Source: Bacteroidales bacterium (lineage in GTDB: Bacteria > Bacteroidota > Bacteroidia > Bacteroidales > Bacteroidaceae). From it: 8,040 nt of DNA. Shown in pieces: positions 1 to 6,949 of this stretch (position 1 is its first letter; every line of letters starts with the position of its first letter). The notes under the pieces were generated by a model. The model did not search any database. It saw only the letters and a list, made by a program, of their open reading frames with translations, and was not told the DNA's origin. The translations under genes and the position numbers were made by a program. The stretch is from NCBI GenBank assembly GCA_004558865.1, contig SFCY01000104.1, forward strand, positions 1 to 8,040. The letters are read 5' to 3'.

Positions 1-7
1 GGAGCTA

Positions 8-72
8 TGGGTCTGAAGCGATGGGGTGGCCTTACGAGCAAGCTCGACGGCCTCCCCATCGCTTCAGACCCA
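8..72. repeat. Long near-perfect hairpin (19-bp perfect outer stem)
   Basis: Positions 8-26 (TGGGTCTGAAGCGATGGGG) are the exact reverse complement of 54-72. After a single T-T mismatch (27/53) the pairing resumes for 4 bp (28-31 with 49-52). A small asymmetric internal loop follows, then 4 bp (35-38 with 43-46) closing a CAAG tetraloop. The whole unit is about 65 nt. There is no T-run on either side, so it is not a standard intrinsic terminator, and no transposase gene is visible nearby. It could be a repetitive palindromic element, an inverted-repeat remnant of a mobile element, or part of a structured RNA. The sequence between 73 and 196 holds no gene that I can support. The structure is certain from the sequence; its function is unknown. 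Confidence 0.85.
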
Positions 73-196
73 CACCTTTGGTGGCAAGCCTGCCCATGAT
101 TTTCCATTACCATTTACTCATTGGCGACGTCAGGACTATACGAAATGCAACAACATATCCAATCCACGGAAACCTTGCAGAACCTTTTCGATAAGG

Positions 197-490
197 CAAA
201 TGGGCAGAGCCAAGCTCGCTTGCGCTCTGCCATGGCGAGAAAAGGTGGGTCCCAGGGCCACCTTCTTCATGCTCCTGCGCAGCTGCATCCTCCTCGTGCC
301 CATCTTCCTGCTGCTGCCACCCTTGGTGGGCAACGACGGATTGCGGCTGGCCGTGCCCCTGTCGGAAATGCTCACCAGGGTGTGTCTGCTCGCGGCTCAG
401 GGCATGAGGCGCCACACGGCGGGAAAAAGTCTGGCAGAACAGCCCAGCCCGGCGGGCGAGGAGCCGATGGTCAGGCTTTGTGGAGCATGA
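197..490 (+). pseudogene. C-terminal remnant of a MATE-family multidrug efflux protein
   Basis: The frame reads QMGRAK at 197-214 and then, from 257, ATFFMLLRSCILLVPIFLL followed by LPPLVGNDGLRLAVPLSEMLT. This resembles the last two membrane segments of MATE (Na+ or H+ coupled drug export) proteins, where a Q-A-x-G-(R/K)-A-K motif directly precedes a helix and a G-x-DG-x-x-x-A-x-P-x-(S/A)-(E/D) segment follows. MATE proteins are about 450 residues with 12 membrane helices; here fewer than 100 codons exist and nothing upstream in any frame looks like MATE sequence. A 14-codon stretch (215-256) interrupts the expected continuity and contains an inverted duplication. The tail after SEMLT is polar, and the stop (488-490) lies inside the end of the convergent ATPase gene. 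I read it as a 5'-truncated, decayed gene. The family call rests on remembered motif similarity, not on a search. Confidence 0.5.
200..233. repeat. Inverted duplication inside the MATE remnant
   Basis: Positions 200-215 (ATGGGCAGAGCCAAGC) and 218-233 are near reverse complements, separated by 2 nt, with one single-nucleotide bulge on each side. About 15 pairs form, with a 4-nt loop when the innermost pair is left open. The left arm encodes MGRAK of the MATE-like frame and the right arm starts the inserted stretch that breaks the homology. This pattern is what a template switch during replication can leave behind, but that origin is an inference. Confidence 0.7.
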
Positions 491-3335
491 GCTTCAGCAA
501 GTGCCATGCCTCACGCACCCACAGCACGAGGGAAGAGCCGACGATGATGATGAGCCAGTCGGCGGGCTTGAGGCTCACCACATTGAAGAACTTCTGCAGG
601 CCCGGCACCTCCACCATGGCAATCTGCCCGATGAAGATGAAGAGGGCGATGACGAGCAGCCCCTTGCAGCCCTTGAAGTGGAGGGCGCTGCGGCCGGTCT
701 CGAAGGCCCTGGCTGAGAAGAGATAGAAGAAGTGGGTCATCACGAAGATGGTGAAGAACAGTGTCAGCTCGTAGGGCGTGAGACCGTCGGACGCGCCCAA
801 GTGGATGTGGAGCAGGTCGGTGAGCTGGTGGATGTCGGAATGCTCGAAGACATAGAGCAGCACGAGGAGCATGAGGAAGAAGAAGCCGCCCACGCCTAAG
901 ATGTTCTCATACATCGGACGGTTGAGGATGAAGGCCTTGCGGTCACGGGGCTTGTCGCCCATCACACTCTCCGATGGAGGCAGCGAGGCCAGGGCCATGG
1001 CGGCAAAGGTGTCCATGATGAGGTTGACCCACAGCATCTGCGTCACGGTGAGCGGACTCTGCGTGCCCATGAATGATCCGCAGAGGACAATGAGGCACGC
1101 CGCCACGTTGACGGTGAGCTGGAAGAGGAGGAAACGCTGGATGTTGCGATAGAGCGAGCGACCCCACATCACCGCCTTGCCGATGCTGCTGAACGAGTTG
1201 TCGATGATGGTGATGTCGGAAGCCTCCTTGGCCACCGAGGTGCCGTCGCCCATGGAGAGTCCCACGTGGGCGGCCTTGAGGGCGGGCGCGTCGTTGGTGC
1301 CGTCGCCCGTGACGGCCACCACCTGGTTGTTGCGTTGGAGCGACTCCACCAAGCGCTTCTTGTCCATGGGGCGGGCGCGGGAGATGATCTTCAGGTCAGC
1401 CACGCGCTCGTCGAGCTGGGAGTCGCTGAGGTTGGCGAACTCCGGCCCCGTGATGATGTTGCGGTCGGAGTCGCGGTCGGTCCACAATCCTATCTGCCGT
1501 CCTATCTCCTTGGCCGTGCCGGGAGTGTCGCCCGTGACGATCTTGACGCTGATGCCCGCATCCATGCATTCCCTCACGGCGGCCGGCACATCGGCGCGCA
1601 CGGGGTCGCTGATGGCCACAATGCCTTGGAAGGTGAGGCCGCTGGCCTGCAGCTGGCCGTCGGCGATGGGATTCTCCTTGTCGTCTACAATCTGATAGGC
1701 AAAGCCCAAGGTGCGCATGGCCTGGTTCTGGTAGGCGAGCAGCTGGCTGTCGATCTCATCCTTGGACACCCCACGCTCTGTCTGCCTGGAGAGCGCGAGG
1801 ACAATCTCGGGCGCTCCCTTGACGTAGAGGATCCGCTTGCCGGGAAACAAGGACGAGCTGACGAGGGTGGCCATATACTTGCGCTCGGTGGAGAAGGGAA
1901 TCTCCTCCAAGACCGAGGCGTCCTGGCGCAGCGTGCGATAGTCTATGCCGTTCTTGTTGAGCCAGAGCAGCAAGGCTCCCTCCGTGGGATTGCCCAACAC
2001 GGAGAGGTGACCGGGATGGGAATGGTCGAGCGAGGCCGTGGAGTTGACGGCGATGCCCTCCTGGAGTAGCCGGCTCTCGTCGTTGTCGCCGAGCTGTTGG
2101 CCGTCGAGGCCGAAGAAGTTGGTGGCGTAAACCTGCATCTGGTTCTGCGTGAGCGTGCCCGTCTTGTCGGTGCAGATGACCGTGGCGGCGCCCATGGTCT
2201 CGCAGGCGTGCATCTTGCGCACGAGGTTGTTGGTCTTCAGCATACGCTGCATGCTGTAGGCCAGACTGAGGGTGACGGCCATGGGCAGGCCCTCGGGCAC
2301 CGACACCACGATGAGCGTCACGGCGATCATCAGCGTGTCGAGCGTGTAGGTGATGAGGCCGGCCAACTGCTTGTCGGGCGTGAGCAGATTGAAGAAGGCC
2401 GTCACCATGGCCATCAGTACGACAAAATAGGCGACGATGGAGAGCGACACCCTTTTCCAGCTCCAGCCCTCGAACTTGCGGATGACAAGCCAGAAGAAGA
2501 TGGCGGTGGGGATGACGAGCGTGAAGGCCACGGGCGCCCAGTCGAAATAGACCACGAGTTTGCCCACGATGACAAGTGCGGCGAAGACATAGCTGAGTTT
2601 TGTGATGAGGTCGGCCAGACCGTTGAGTTGCTCATTGAGGGGCGTCTTCACGCTGTCGTCGATTTGCGCGGCCTCAAACACCTTGCCGTTCTCGGTATGG
2701 TCGCCCACAGCCTCCACCTCGAAGATGCCGTGGCCCTCCATCACCTTGGTGCCGCGCAGCACGCGGTTGGTGGCGTAGGTGGCGTCCTTGTCGAAGTCCT
2801 CCTCGCGGGTGCTCTTGTGGCAGACCGGCTCGCCCGTAAGCGACGACTCGTCGACATTGAGGCATACCGCCTCCAACAGCCTTCCGTCAGCGGGAATCTC
2901 GGCGCCCGTGGTGAGAATCACGATGTCGCCCACCACAATGTCCTTCTTGGGAATGGTGGTGGCGTTGCCATTGCGGATCACCTCCACCGGCTCGTCGTCG
3001 TTCACCTTGTTCAATATGGAGAACTGCTTGTCGGCCTTGAGCTCAAAGAGAAAGGCTATGCCCGTGGCCAAGAGTATGGCTACGAAGATGCCCACAGGCT
3101 CGAAGAAGGTCTCCCAGCTCTTGCCCAGCGCGGCGTATTCGTAGATGGAGATGAAAACCGACAAGACTCCCGCAATGAGCAGGATGATGATGAGTGGGTC
3201 GGAGAATTTATCAAGGAATTGTTTCCATAATGATTTCTTTGTCTTGGGTGTGAGGATGTTCAAGCCATGCTTCTCGCGGCTCTCCCGCACCTCGGAATCG
3301 GTCAAACCCTTGTAGTGATTCTTCTTCTGCTGCAT
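471..3335 (-). CDS. PMCA-type calcium-translocating P-type ATPase
   Basis: A P2-type ATPase of 954 residues that would pump cations, most likely Ca2+, out of the cytoplasm at the cost of ATP. Visible in order are an N-terminal cation-ATPase domain, M1-M2 (about 47-66 and 79-98), the actuator loop with LTGEP (166-170), M4 with PEGLP (347-351), the phosphorylation motif DKTGTLT with Asp390, the nucleotide-binding KGAPE (506-510), TGD (601-603), GDGTNDAP (677-684), and six C-terminal helices. M6 carries NLIMDT (Asn771, Asp775), which with Glu348 matches the single Ca site of plasma-membrane Ca pumps. Between M3 and M4 there are two extra hydrophobic segments (about 268-285 and 298-318). I chose the ATG at 3333-3335 because conserved sequence begins there. 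The same frame stays open for 68 more codons upstream, but those residues look like translated leader. It has no SD sequence, only an A-rich stretch, and no clear promoter motif. Its 3' end overlaps the convergent MATE remnant. Mn2+ or another divalent ion is a possible alternative substrate. Confidence 0.93.
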   Translation of the reverse strand: MQQKKNHYKGLTDSEVRESREKHGLNILTPKTKKSLWKQFLDKFSDPLIIILLIAGVLSVFISIYEYAALGKSWETFFEPVGIFVAILLATGIAFLFELKADKQFSILNKVNDDEPVEVIRNGNATTIPKKDIVVGDIVILTTGAEIPADGRLLEAVCLNVDESSLTGEPVCHKSTREEDFDKDATYATNRVLRGTKVMEGHGIFEVEAVGDHTENGKVFEAAQIDDSVKTPLNEQLNGLADLITKLSYVFAALVIVGKLVVYFDWAPVAFTLVIPTAIFFWLVIRKFEGWSWKRVSLSIVAYFVVLMAMVTAFFNLLTPDKQLAGLITYTLDTLMIAVTLIVVSVPEGLPMAVTLSLAYSMQRMLKTNNLVRKMHACETMGAATVICTDKTGTLTQNQMQVYATNFFGLDGQQLGDNDESRLLQEGIAVNSTASLDHSHPGHLSVLGNPTEGALLLWLNKNGIDYRTLRQDASVLEEIPFSTERKYMATLVSSSLFPGKRILYVKGAPEIVLALSRQTERGVSKDEIDSQLLAYQNQAMRTLGFAYQIVDDKENPIADGQLQASGLTFQGIVAISDPVRADVPAAVRECMDAGISVKIVTGDTPGTAKEIGRQIGLWTDRDSDRNIITGPEFANLSDSQLDERVADLKIISRARPMDKKRLVESLQRNNQVVAVTGDGTNDAPALKAAHVGLSMGDGTSVAKEASDITIIDNSFSSIGKAVMWGRSLYRNIQRFLLFQLTVNVAACLIVLCGSFMGTQSPLTVTQMLWVNLIMDTFAAMALASLPPSESVMGDKPRDRKAFILNRPMYENILGVGGFFFLMLLVLLYVFEHSDIHQLTDLLHIHLGASDGLTPYELTLFFTIFVMTHFFYLFSARAFETGRSALHFKGCKGLLVIALFIFIGQIAMVEVPGLQKFFNVVSLKPADWLIIIVGSSLVLWVREAWHLLKLMLHKA

Positions 3336-3603
3336 ATTTTTTTCAAATGTTCTGTTTTCTTGTGTTGTAGCTTTTCGTGATGCCTCGAAATGGTTCTTTG
3401 TCTCTTGTCGTTGATGGCTGCGCTTGTCCTCTGCAAGGCAAGATGGGGACTGTCTCTTGCCGCGGAAATTCTGGACCATGATGGCCGCCCACCCCTGAGA
3501 GCCACCAGTCTGCGGGGCGTGCAGAAAAGCGGCCGACACGAATGAGGCCTCGCGTGTTGGCGCCGAAGAAAACGGCGGGCGACGGCCAGCTCACCAAGAG
3601 ATA

Positions 3604-3613
3604 GGGGGGGGGG
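3604..3613. repeat. Homopolymer tract of ten G
   Basis: Ten consecutive G (ten C on the coding strand of the neighbouring genes) lie between the ribBA terminator and the ATPase gene. A T and three more G follow. Tracts of this length often vary by slippage during replication. This one is outside any reading frame, so a change could affect only transcription or spacing. Confidence 0.9.
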
Positions 3614-3623
3614 TGGGAAAGAG

Positions 3624-3664
3624 AAGAGAGGGTTGCGGCAGGCGTTGTGCCGCAATCCTCTCTT
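3624..3664 (-). terminator. Intrinsic terminator after ribBA
   Basis: Positions 3624-3640 pair with 3648-3664 (17 bp with one G-T wobble) around a 7-nt loop. On the minus strand the hairpin starts only 6 nt after the ribBA stop codon and is followed by TTCTCTTTCCC. This is a pyrimidine-rich but imperfect U-tract. The position and stem strength support termination of the lptF-ribBA unit. Confidence 0.8.
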
Positions 3665-3670
3665 GCTGTG

Positions 3671-4882
3671 TCAGCCCAAGTGCAACAGATGCCCCATGCG
3701 GTCGCGCTTGGTCTCAAGGTAGCGCTTGTCGTAGGGGTTGGGCGAAATCTCGATGGGCACGTTCTCGACGATTTCCAGTCCGTAGGCCTCCAGCCCGACG
3801 CGCTTTGTGGGATTGTTGGTCATCAGCCGCATCTTCCTCACGCCGAGGTGGCGGAGCATCTGCGCGCCGCAGCCATAGTCGCGCTCGTCGGGCTTGAAGC
3901 CGAGGTGGAGGTTGGCGTCGACCGTGTCGAGGCCCTGCTCCTGGAGCTTGTAGGCGGCGATCTTGTTCATCAGTCCGATGCCGCGCCCCTCCTGCTGCAT
4001 GTAGATGATCACTCCGCGGCCCTCCTTCTCAATCATCTGCATGGCCTTGTGGAGCTGCTCGCCGCAGTCGCAGCGGCGAGAGCCGAAGATGTCGCCCGTG
4101 GCGCAACTGGAATGCACGCGCACGAGCACCGGCTCGTCGGGCGTCCACTTGCCCTTGATGAGCGCGATATGCTCCAGTCCGTTGCTCTTCTGTCGGAAGG
4201 GGATGAGCATGAAGTCGCCGTAGATGGTGGGCATGTGCACCTCGTCTCCCACCTCAATCTCGGTGTCCTGCCTGAGCCGGTAGGCGATGAGGTCGTTGAT
4301 GCTGATGATGTGCATCCCCCATTCCTTGGCTTTCTCCTCCAACTGGGGCAGCCGGGCCATCGTGCCGTCGTCGTTCATGATTTCCATCAGGGCGGCGGCA
4401 GGATAGAGGCCGGCCAGACGGCAGAGGTCGATCGACGCCTCGGTGTGGCCGGAGCGGCGCAAAACACCGTTGTTTTGGGCGTAGAGCGGATTGATGTGGC
4501 CTGGACGGCCAAAGGTCTGGGGCTTGGACTTGGGGTCGGCGAGGGCGCGGATGGTGGCCGCGCGGTCGTGGGCCGAGACTCCCGTGGAGCATCCCTCGAG
4601 CTTGTCTACGGTGACGGTGAAGGGAGTGCCGAGCATGGAGGTGTTGTCCTCCACCTGACGCGGCAGGTCGAGCTCGTCGGCGCGCTCGATGGTGATGGGG
4701 GCGCAAAGCACGCCGCGGGCGTTCTTCAGCATGAAATTGACCTTCTCGGGCGTAATCTTCTCGGCGGCGATGATGAGGTCGCCCTCATTCTCACGGTCCT
4801 CATCGTCGACGACGATGACAAACTTTCCTTCCTTAATATCTTTTACAGCATCCTCAATGCTGCTCAGTGGTGATTTTTCCAT
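3671..4882 (-). CDS. ribBA: Bifunctional DHBP synthase / GTP cyclohydrolase II (RibBA)
   Basis: A cytoplasmic enzyme of 403 residues that carries out both entry reactions of riboflavin (FMN/FAD precursor) synthesis. The N-terminal RibB half (about 1-205) converts ribulose 5-phosphate to 3,4-dihydroxy-2-butanone 4-phosphate and formate. The C-terminal RibA half (about 206-403) opens the GTP ring to a diaminopyrimidine. RibB motifs seen are DDEDRENEGD (26-35), GCSTGVSAHDRA (97-108), RPGHINPL (126-133) and RSGHTEA (143-149). RibA motifs are VRVHSSCATGD (254-264) with presumed zinc cysteines 260, 271 and 273, QQEGRGIGL (296-304), DYGCGAQ (335-341) and TNNPTK (355-360). The usual HSEC motif reads HSSC here, with the zinc cysteine intact. 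Length fits the fused family. The ATG at 4880-4882 has a good AAGGAG upstream. It lies 57 nt downstream of the permease gene with no promoter motif or room for an FMN riboswitch between them, so co-transcription is likely. Confidence 0.96.
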   Translation of the reverse strand: MEKSPLSSIEDAVKDIKEGKFVIVVDDEDRENEGDLIIAAEKITPEKVNFMLKNARGVLCAPITIERADELDLPRQVEDNTSMLGTPFTVTVDKLEGCSTGVSAHDRAATIRALADPKSKPQTFGRPGHINPLYAQNNGVLRRSGHTEASIDLCRLAGLYPAAALMEIMNDDGTMARLPQLEEKAKEWGMHIISINDLIAYRLRQDTEIEVGDEVHMPTIYGDFMLIPFRQKSNGLEHIALIKGKWTPDEPVLVRVHSSCATGDIFGSRRCDCGEQLHKAMQMIEKEGRGVIIYMQQEGRGIGLMNKIAAYKLQEQGLDTVDANLHLGFKPDERDYGCGAQMLRHLGVRKMRLMTNNPTKRVGLEAYGLEIVENVPIEISPNPYDKRYLETKRDRMGHLLHLG

Positions 4883-4892
4883 TGTATCTGTT

Positions 4893-4898
4893 CTCCTT
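4893..4898 (-). promoter_or_regulatory. Ribosome binding site of ribBA
   Basis: AAGGAG on the minus strand, 10 nt before the ATG. It is notable because the other starts in this window lack a clear Shine-Dalgarno sequence, as is usual in Bacteroidetes. It supports 4882 as the start of ribBA. Confidence 0.65.
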
Positions 4899-4939
4899 AT
4901 CTATTTATCTTTTGTTTTACACTATTTTCTGTTGGGTTG

Positions 4940-6862
4940 TCATTTGGCCTTGGCCGCATCCTCAGCCCGGAGCTTGTCGATGCGGGCGATGATTTTCTCG
5001 CTGGTCTGCTGCACCGTGCGCAGGTCGCGATAGAGTCTCACTCGGAACATCCACATCCTCAGGTAGAGGAACAGCCCCACGGGCACGACCACGGCCGAGA
5101 CGATGTTGAGCCACCGGCGCTCAAAGGGGCGCGTGTGGGCCTTGACCGACATGATGGGGTAGAAATTGAGCTCAGAGAGGATGATGGGGTCTCGCGTGTT
5201 GGACAGGTCGGCGATGATCTTCTCCAAATGCCCGTTGATGTGCTCCACGGCGCGGTCGGGACGGTATCTGAAGAAAGTCTTGATGAAGTTGGGCGCGGTG
5301 TAGAGCCTGTGGGTGTGCGAATAGCGGCTCACCTCCTCGTTGATCTGGGCCAGCTGCTCCCGGTCGGCCGCATAGTCGGGGTCGCTGATGATGACTTCCT
5401 TGCCGAAGACATGACGCTTGAGCCTCAGTCCGAGCAACTTCATGAAGAAGTTGCGGTAGAGATCGACGTTGAACACCACCGAATCGTTGTTGGCCTTGTA
5501 GGTGACAAACACGGCCAAGGGGATGAGGACGGCCGAGGCGAGGCTCTTGCCGAACCAAATGGCCCAGATGCCTTGGCGCGCCATTCGGTAGCCCGAGTTG
5601 TCGAGAATGTAGTAGATGATGAACACAAGCACGGAGATGATGACCGGAACTCCCAGGCCGCCCTTGCGGATAATGGCTCCCAAGGGGGCGCCGATGAAGA
5701 AGAAGATGAGGCAGGAGAGGGCCACCGTGAACTTGTTGATGGCCTCTATCTTGTGCTGCCGCAATATCTTGTTGGCATCCTTGGTCACCATGGCCTTGAA
5801 CTCCAAGTCGTTGGTTTCCGACTGGACGGTGGAGAGGGCCGCGGTCATAGCATTGCGCTTCTGGTCGAGGGTGAGCCGGTTGTAGAGGGTGTCGATGTTG
5901 ACCGCCCCGTCCTGCGCCATGCGGGCCTGTCGGATGCTGTCGGAGGGCTTGACGCTCGGCGTGCGGTAATAGAACATCTTGGCCTGCTGGTAGAAGGAGC
6001 GGCCGATGGAGTCGTTGACCTCCGAGAGAGAGTCGATGTCGTTGTAGATTTCGTGCAGTCCCTTTCCCCGCGCATTGTTGCTCAGGCTGGTGGCGTCGGT
6101 CATGTTGAAGTCGCCGTCGTAGTCGAGCACGATCTTCTTCTCCAAGAAGGTCTCGCGCTGGTAGGGCACGGCTGCGCTTGAGGAGAGCTCCGTGCGCTGC
6201 ATGTTCTCAAACCATTTTCCGCTCCACAGGGTGAGCAGCAGGTGCTTCTTCTCGGCTGTGGCCTGGAGCATTCCCGAGTCGGCGAGGATGATGGCCTGGT
6301 CCTCGTAGGAGCCTGTCATCCGATACACCATGATGCCGTAGAGCTTGCCCGTCTTGGTGTCCTTCCTTTGCACGTAGATGTTGCTGTTGGGGATTCCGTC
6401 GTAGAATACACCTTCGGGAATCTCCAGCTCGGGGCTCTTCTGCTTCATGGAGATGAGCAGCTGCATGATTTTCATGTTGGCGTGGGGACCGATGTTGTTC
6501 TCGAAGTAGAACGAACCCAACATGATGCAGACGGTGATGACGATGAGCGATCGGAACGACTGCAGGAGTGAGATTCCCGACGCCTTGATGGCCGTGAGCT
6601 CACTGCTCTCGCCGAGGTTGCCAAAGGTGATGAGCGACGAGAGCAGAATGGCCAGCGGGAGAGCTTGTGGCACCAGCATGAGAGCCATGTACCAGAAGAA
6701 CTGCGCCATGACGTCCATGGTGAGCCCCTTGCCGATGAGCTCGTCGATATATCTCCACAGGAACTGCATCATCAGCACAAACTGGCAGATGAAGAAAGTT
6801 CCCACGAAGAGCAGTCCAAACTGCTTGGAGATGAAGAGATCTAATTTCTTTGGTCGAAGCAT
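4940..6862 (-). CDS. LptF/LptG-family permease (YjgP/YjgQ), long Bacteroidetes form
   Basis: An inner-membrane protein of 640 residues in the LptF/LptG family. These permeases, with the LptB ATPase, extract lipopolysaccharide from the inner membrane and pass it to the periplasmic bridge. Three helices come first (about 17-36, 54-78, 104-122), with the family-typical ELTAIKASGIS (88-98). A large periplasmic region follows (about 123-375; a jellyroll is expected in the family). Three more helices follow (about 378-398, 404-421, 436-454), with the typical GAPLG (391-395). Beyond these six helices lies an extension of about 185 residues with a further hydrophobic segment (about 584-605) and a polar, probably helical tail (606-640). 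Proteobacterial members are about 360 residues. I chose the ATG at 6860-6862 over one 12 codons upstream, because the promoter motif overlaps that earlier start and MLRPKKLDLFI is the natural N-terminus. The sequence cannot tell LptF from LptG; no second family member is in the window. Confidence 0.9.
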   Translation of the reverse strand: MLRPKKLDLFISKQFGLLFVGTFFICQFVLMMQFLWRYIDELIGKGLTMDVMAQFFWYMALMLVPQALPLAILLSSLITFGNLGESSELTAIKASGISLLQSFRSLIVITVCIMLGSFYFENNIGPHANMKIMQLLISMKQKSPELEIPEGVFYDGIPNSNIYVQRKDTKTGKLYGIMVYRMTGSYEDQAIILADSGMLQATAEKKHLLLTLWSGKWFENMQRTELSSSAAVPYQRETFLEKKIVLDYDGDFNMTDATSLSNNARGKGLHEIYNDIDSLSEVNDSIGRSFYQQAKMFYYRTPSVKPSDSIRQARMAQDGAVNIDTLYNRLTLDQKRNAMTAALSTVQSETNDLEFKAMVTKDANKILRQHKIEAINKFTVALSCLIFFFIGAPLGAIIRKGGLGVPVIISVLVFIIYYILDNSGYRMARQGIWAIWFGKSLASAVLIPLAVFVTYKANNDSVVFNVDLYRNFFMKLLGLRLKRHVFGKEVIISDPDYAADREQLAQINEEVSRYSHTHRLYTAPNFIKTFFRYRPDRAVEHINGHLEKIIADLSNTRDPIILSELNFYPIMSVKAHTRPFERRWLNIVSAVVVPVGLFLYLRMWMFRVRLYRDLRTVQQTSEKIIARIDKLRAEDAAKAK

Positions 6863-6886
6863 TGTATCTGATGCGGTATCAGACTG

Positions 6887-6918
6887 CAAAGTTAGCATAA
6901 AAAAATAAGATGCGGAAA
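6887..6918 (-). promoter_or_regulatory. Promoter of the LptF/G-family permease gene
   Basis: The minus strand carries TAACTTTG at 6887-6894, a full match to the Bacteroidetes -7 element TAnnTTTG, preceded by an AT-rich spacer. The -33 box is weak: TTTCC (6914-6918) sits at the right distance but is not TTTG. The predicted start of transcription leaves a leader of only about 20 nt before the ATG at 6862. That leader contains a 6-bp hairpin (6867-6872 with 6878-6883). Confidence 0.65.
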
Positions 6919-6949
6919 CTTTGCCCGCTCTTTCTTCGCTGGGTCAGCC

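Larger units (their letters stand above)
3336..3670 (-). other. Intergenic region: ATPase leader, G10 tract and ribBA terminator
   Basis: These 335 nt separate ribBA from the ATPase gene. Next to the ribBA stop lies a strong terminator hairpin, then a run of ten G. Further on, 3532-3540 can pair with 3553-3561 (9 bp including one G-T), and 3561-3565 can pair with 3573-3577 around an AAGAAAA loop. Closest to the ATPase start the sequence becomes AT-rich, with AAAAAAAT just before the ATG, as is common in Bacteroidetes translation starts. I searched the minus strand for TAnnTTTG and found none, so the ATPase promoter is unidentified. No separate gene is supported here. Confidence 0.6.

Noticed and set aside
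400..470. Terminator for the ATPase gene downstream of its stop
   Set aside because: Only short weak stems near a TTTTT run can be drawn on the minus strand, which is not enough for a call.
121..726. Plus-strand frame of 201 codons crossing the left region into the ATPase gene
   Set aside because: It shows no family resemblance, overlaps the MATE-like frame and the conserved ATPase C-terminus, and its second half is antisense to real coding sequence.
2097..3230. Open frame of 377 codons on the plus strand opposite the ATPase
   Set aside because: Low-complexity composition typical of antisense frames, while the ATPase motifs on the minus strand are continuous.
3647..4873. Open frame of 408 codons on the plus strand opposite ribBA
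   Set aside because: It is rich in H, V, G, D and L as expected from the antisense of a GC-rich gene with third-position bias, resembles no family, and ribBA on the other strand is unambiguous.
4883..4939. Possible FMN riboswitch or promoter before ribBA
   Set aside because: The gap is only 57 nt and AT-rich, with no TAnnTTTG motif on the minus strand and no room for the conserved FMN aptamer.
4937..6181. Open frame of 414 codons on the plus strand opposite the LptF/G-family gene
   Set aside because: Same antisense bias pattern, no recognisable motif, and the minus-strand permease has clear family features throughout.
6863..6898. Start of the permease at the ATG 12 codons upstream
   Set aside because: The TAACTTTG promoter element (6887-6894) lies inside that extension, and the extra residues do not look like the family N-terminus.
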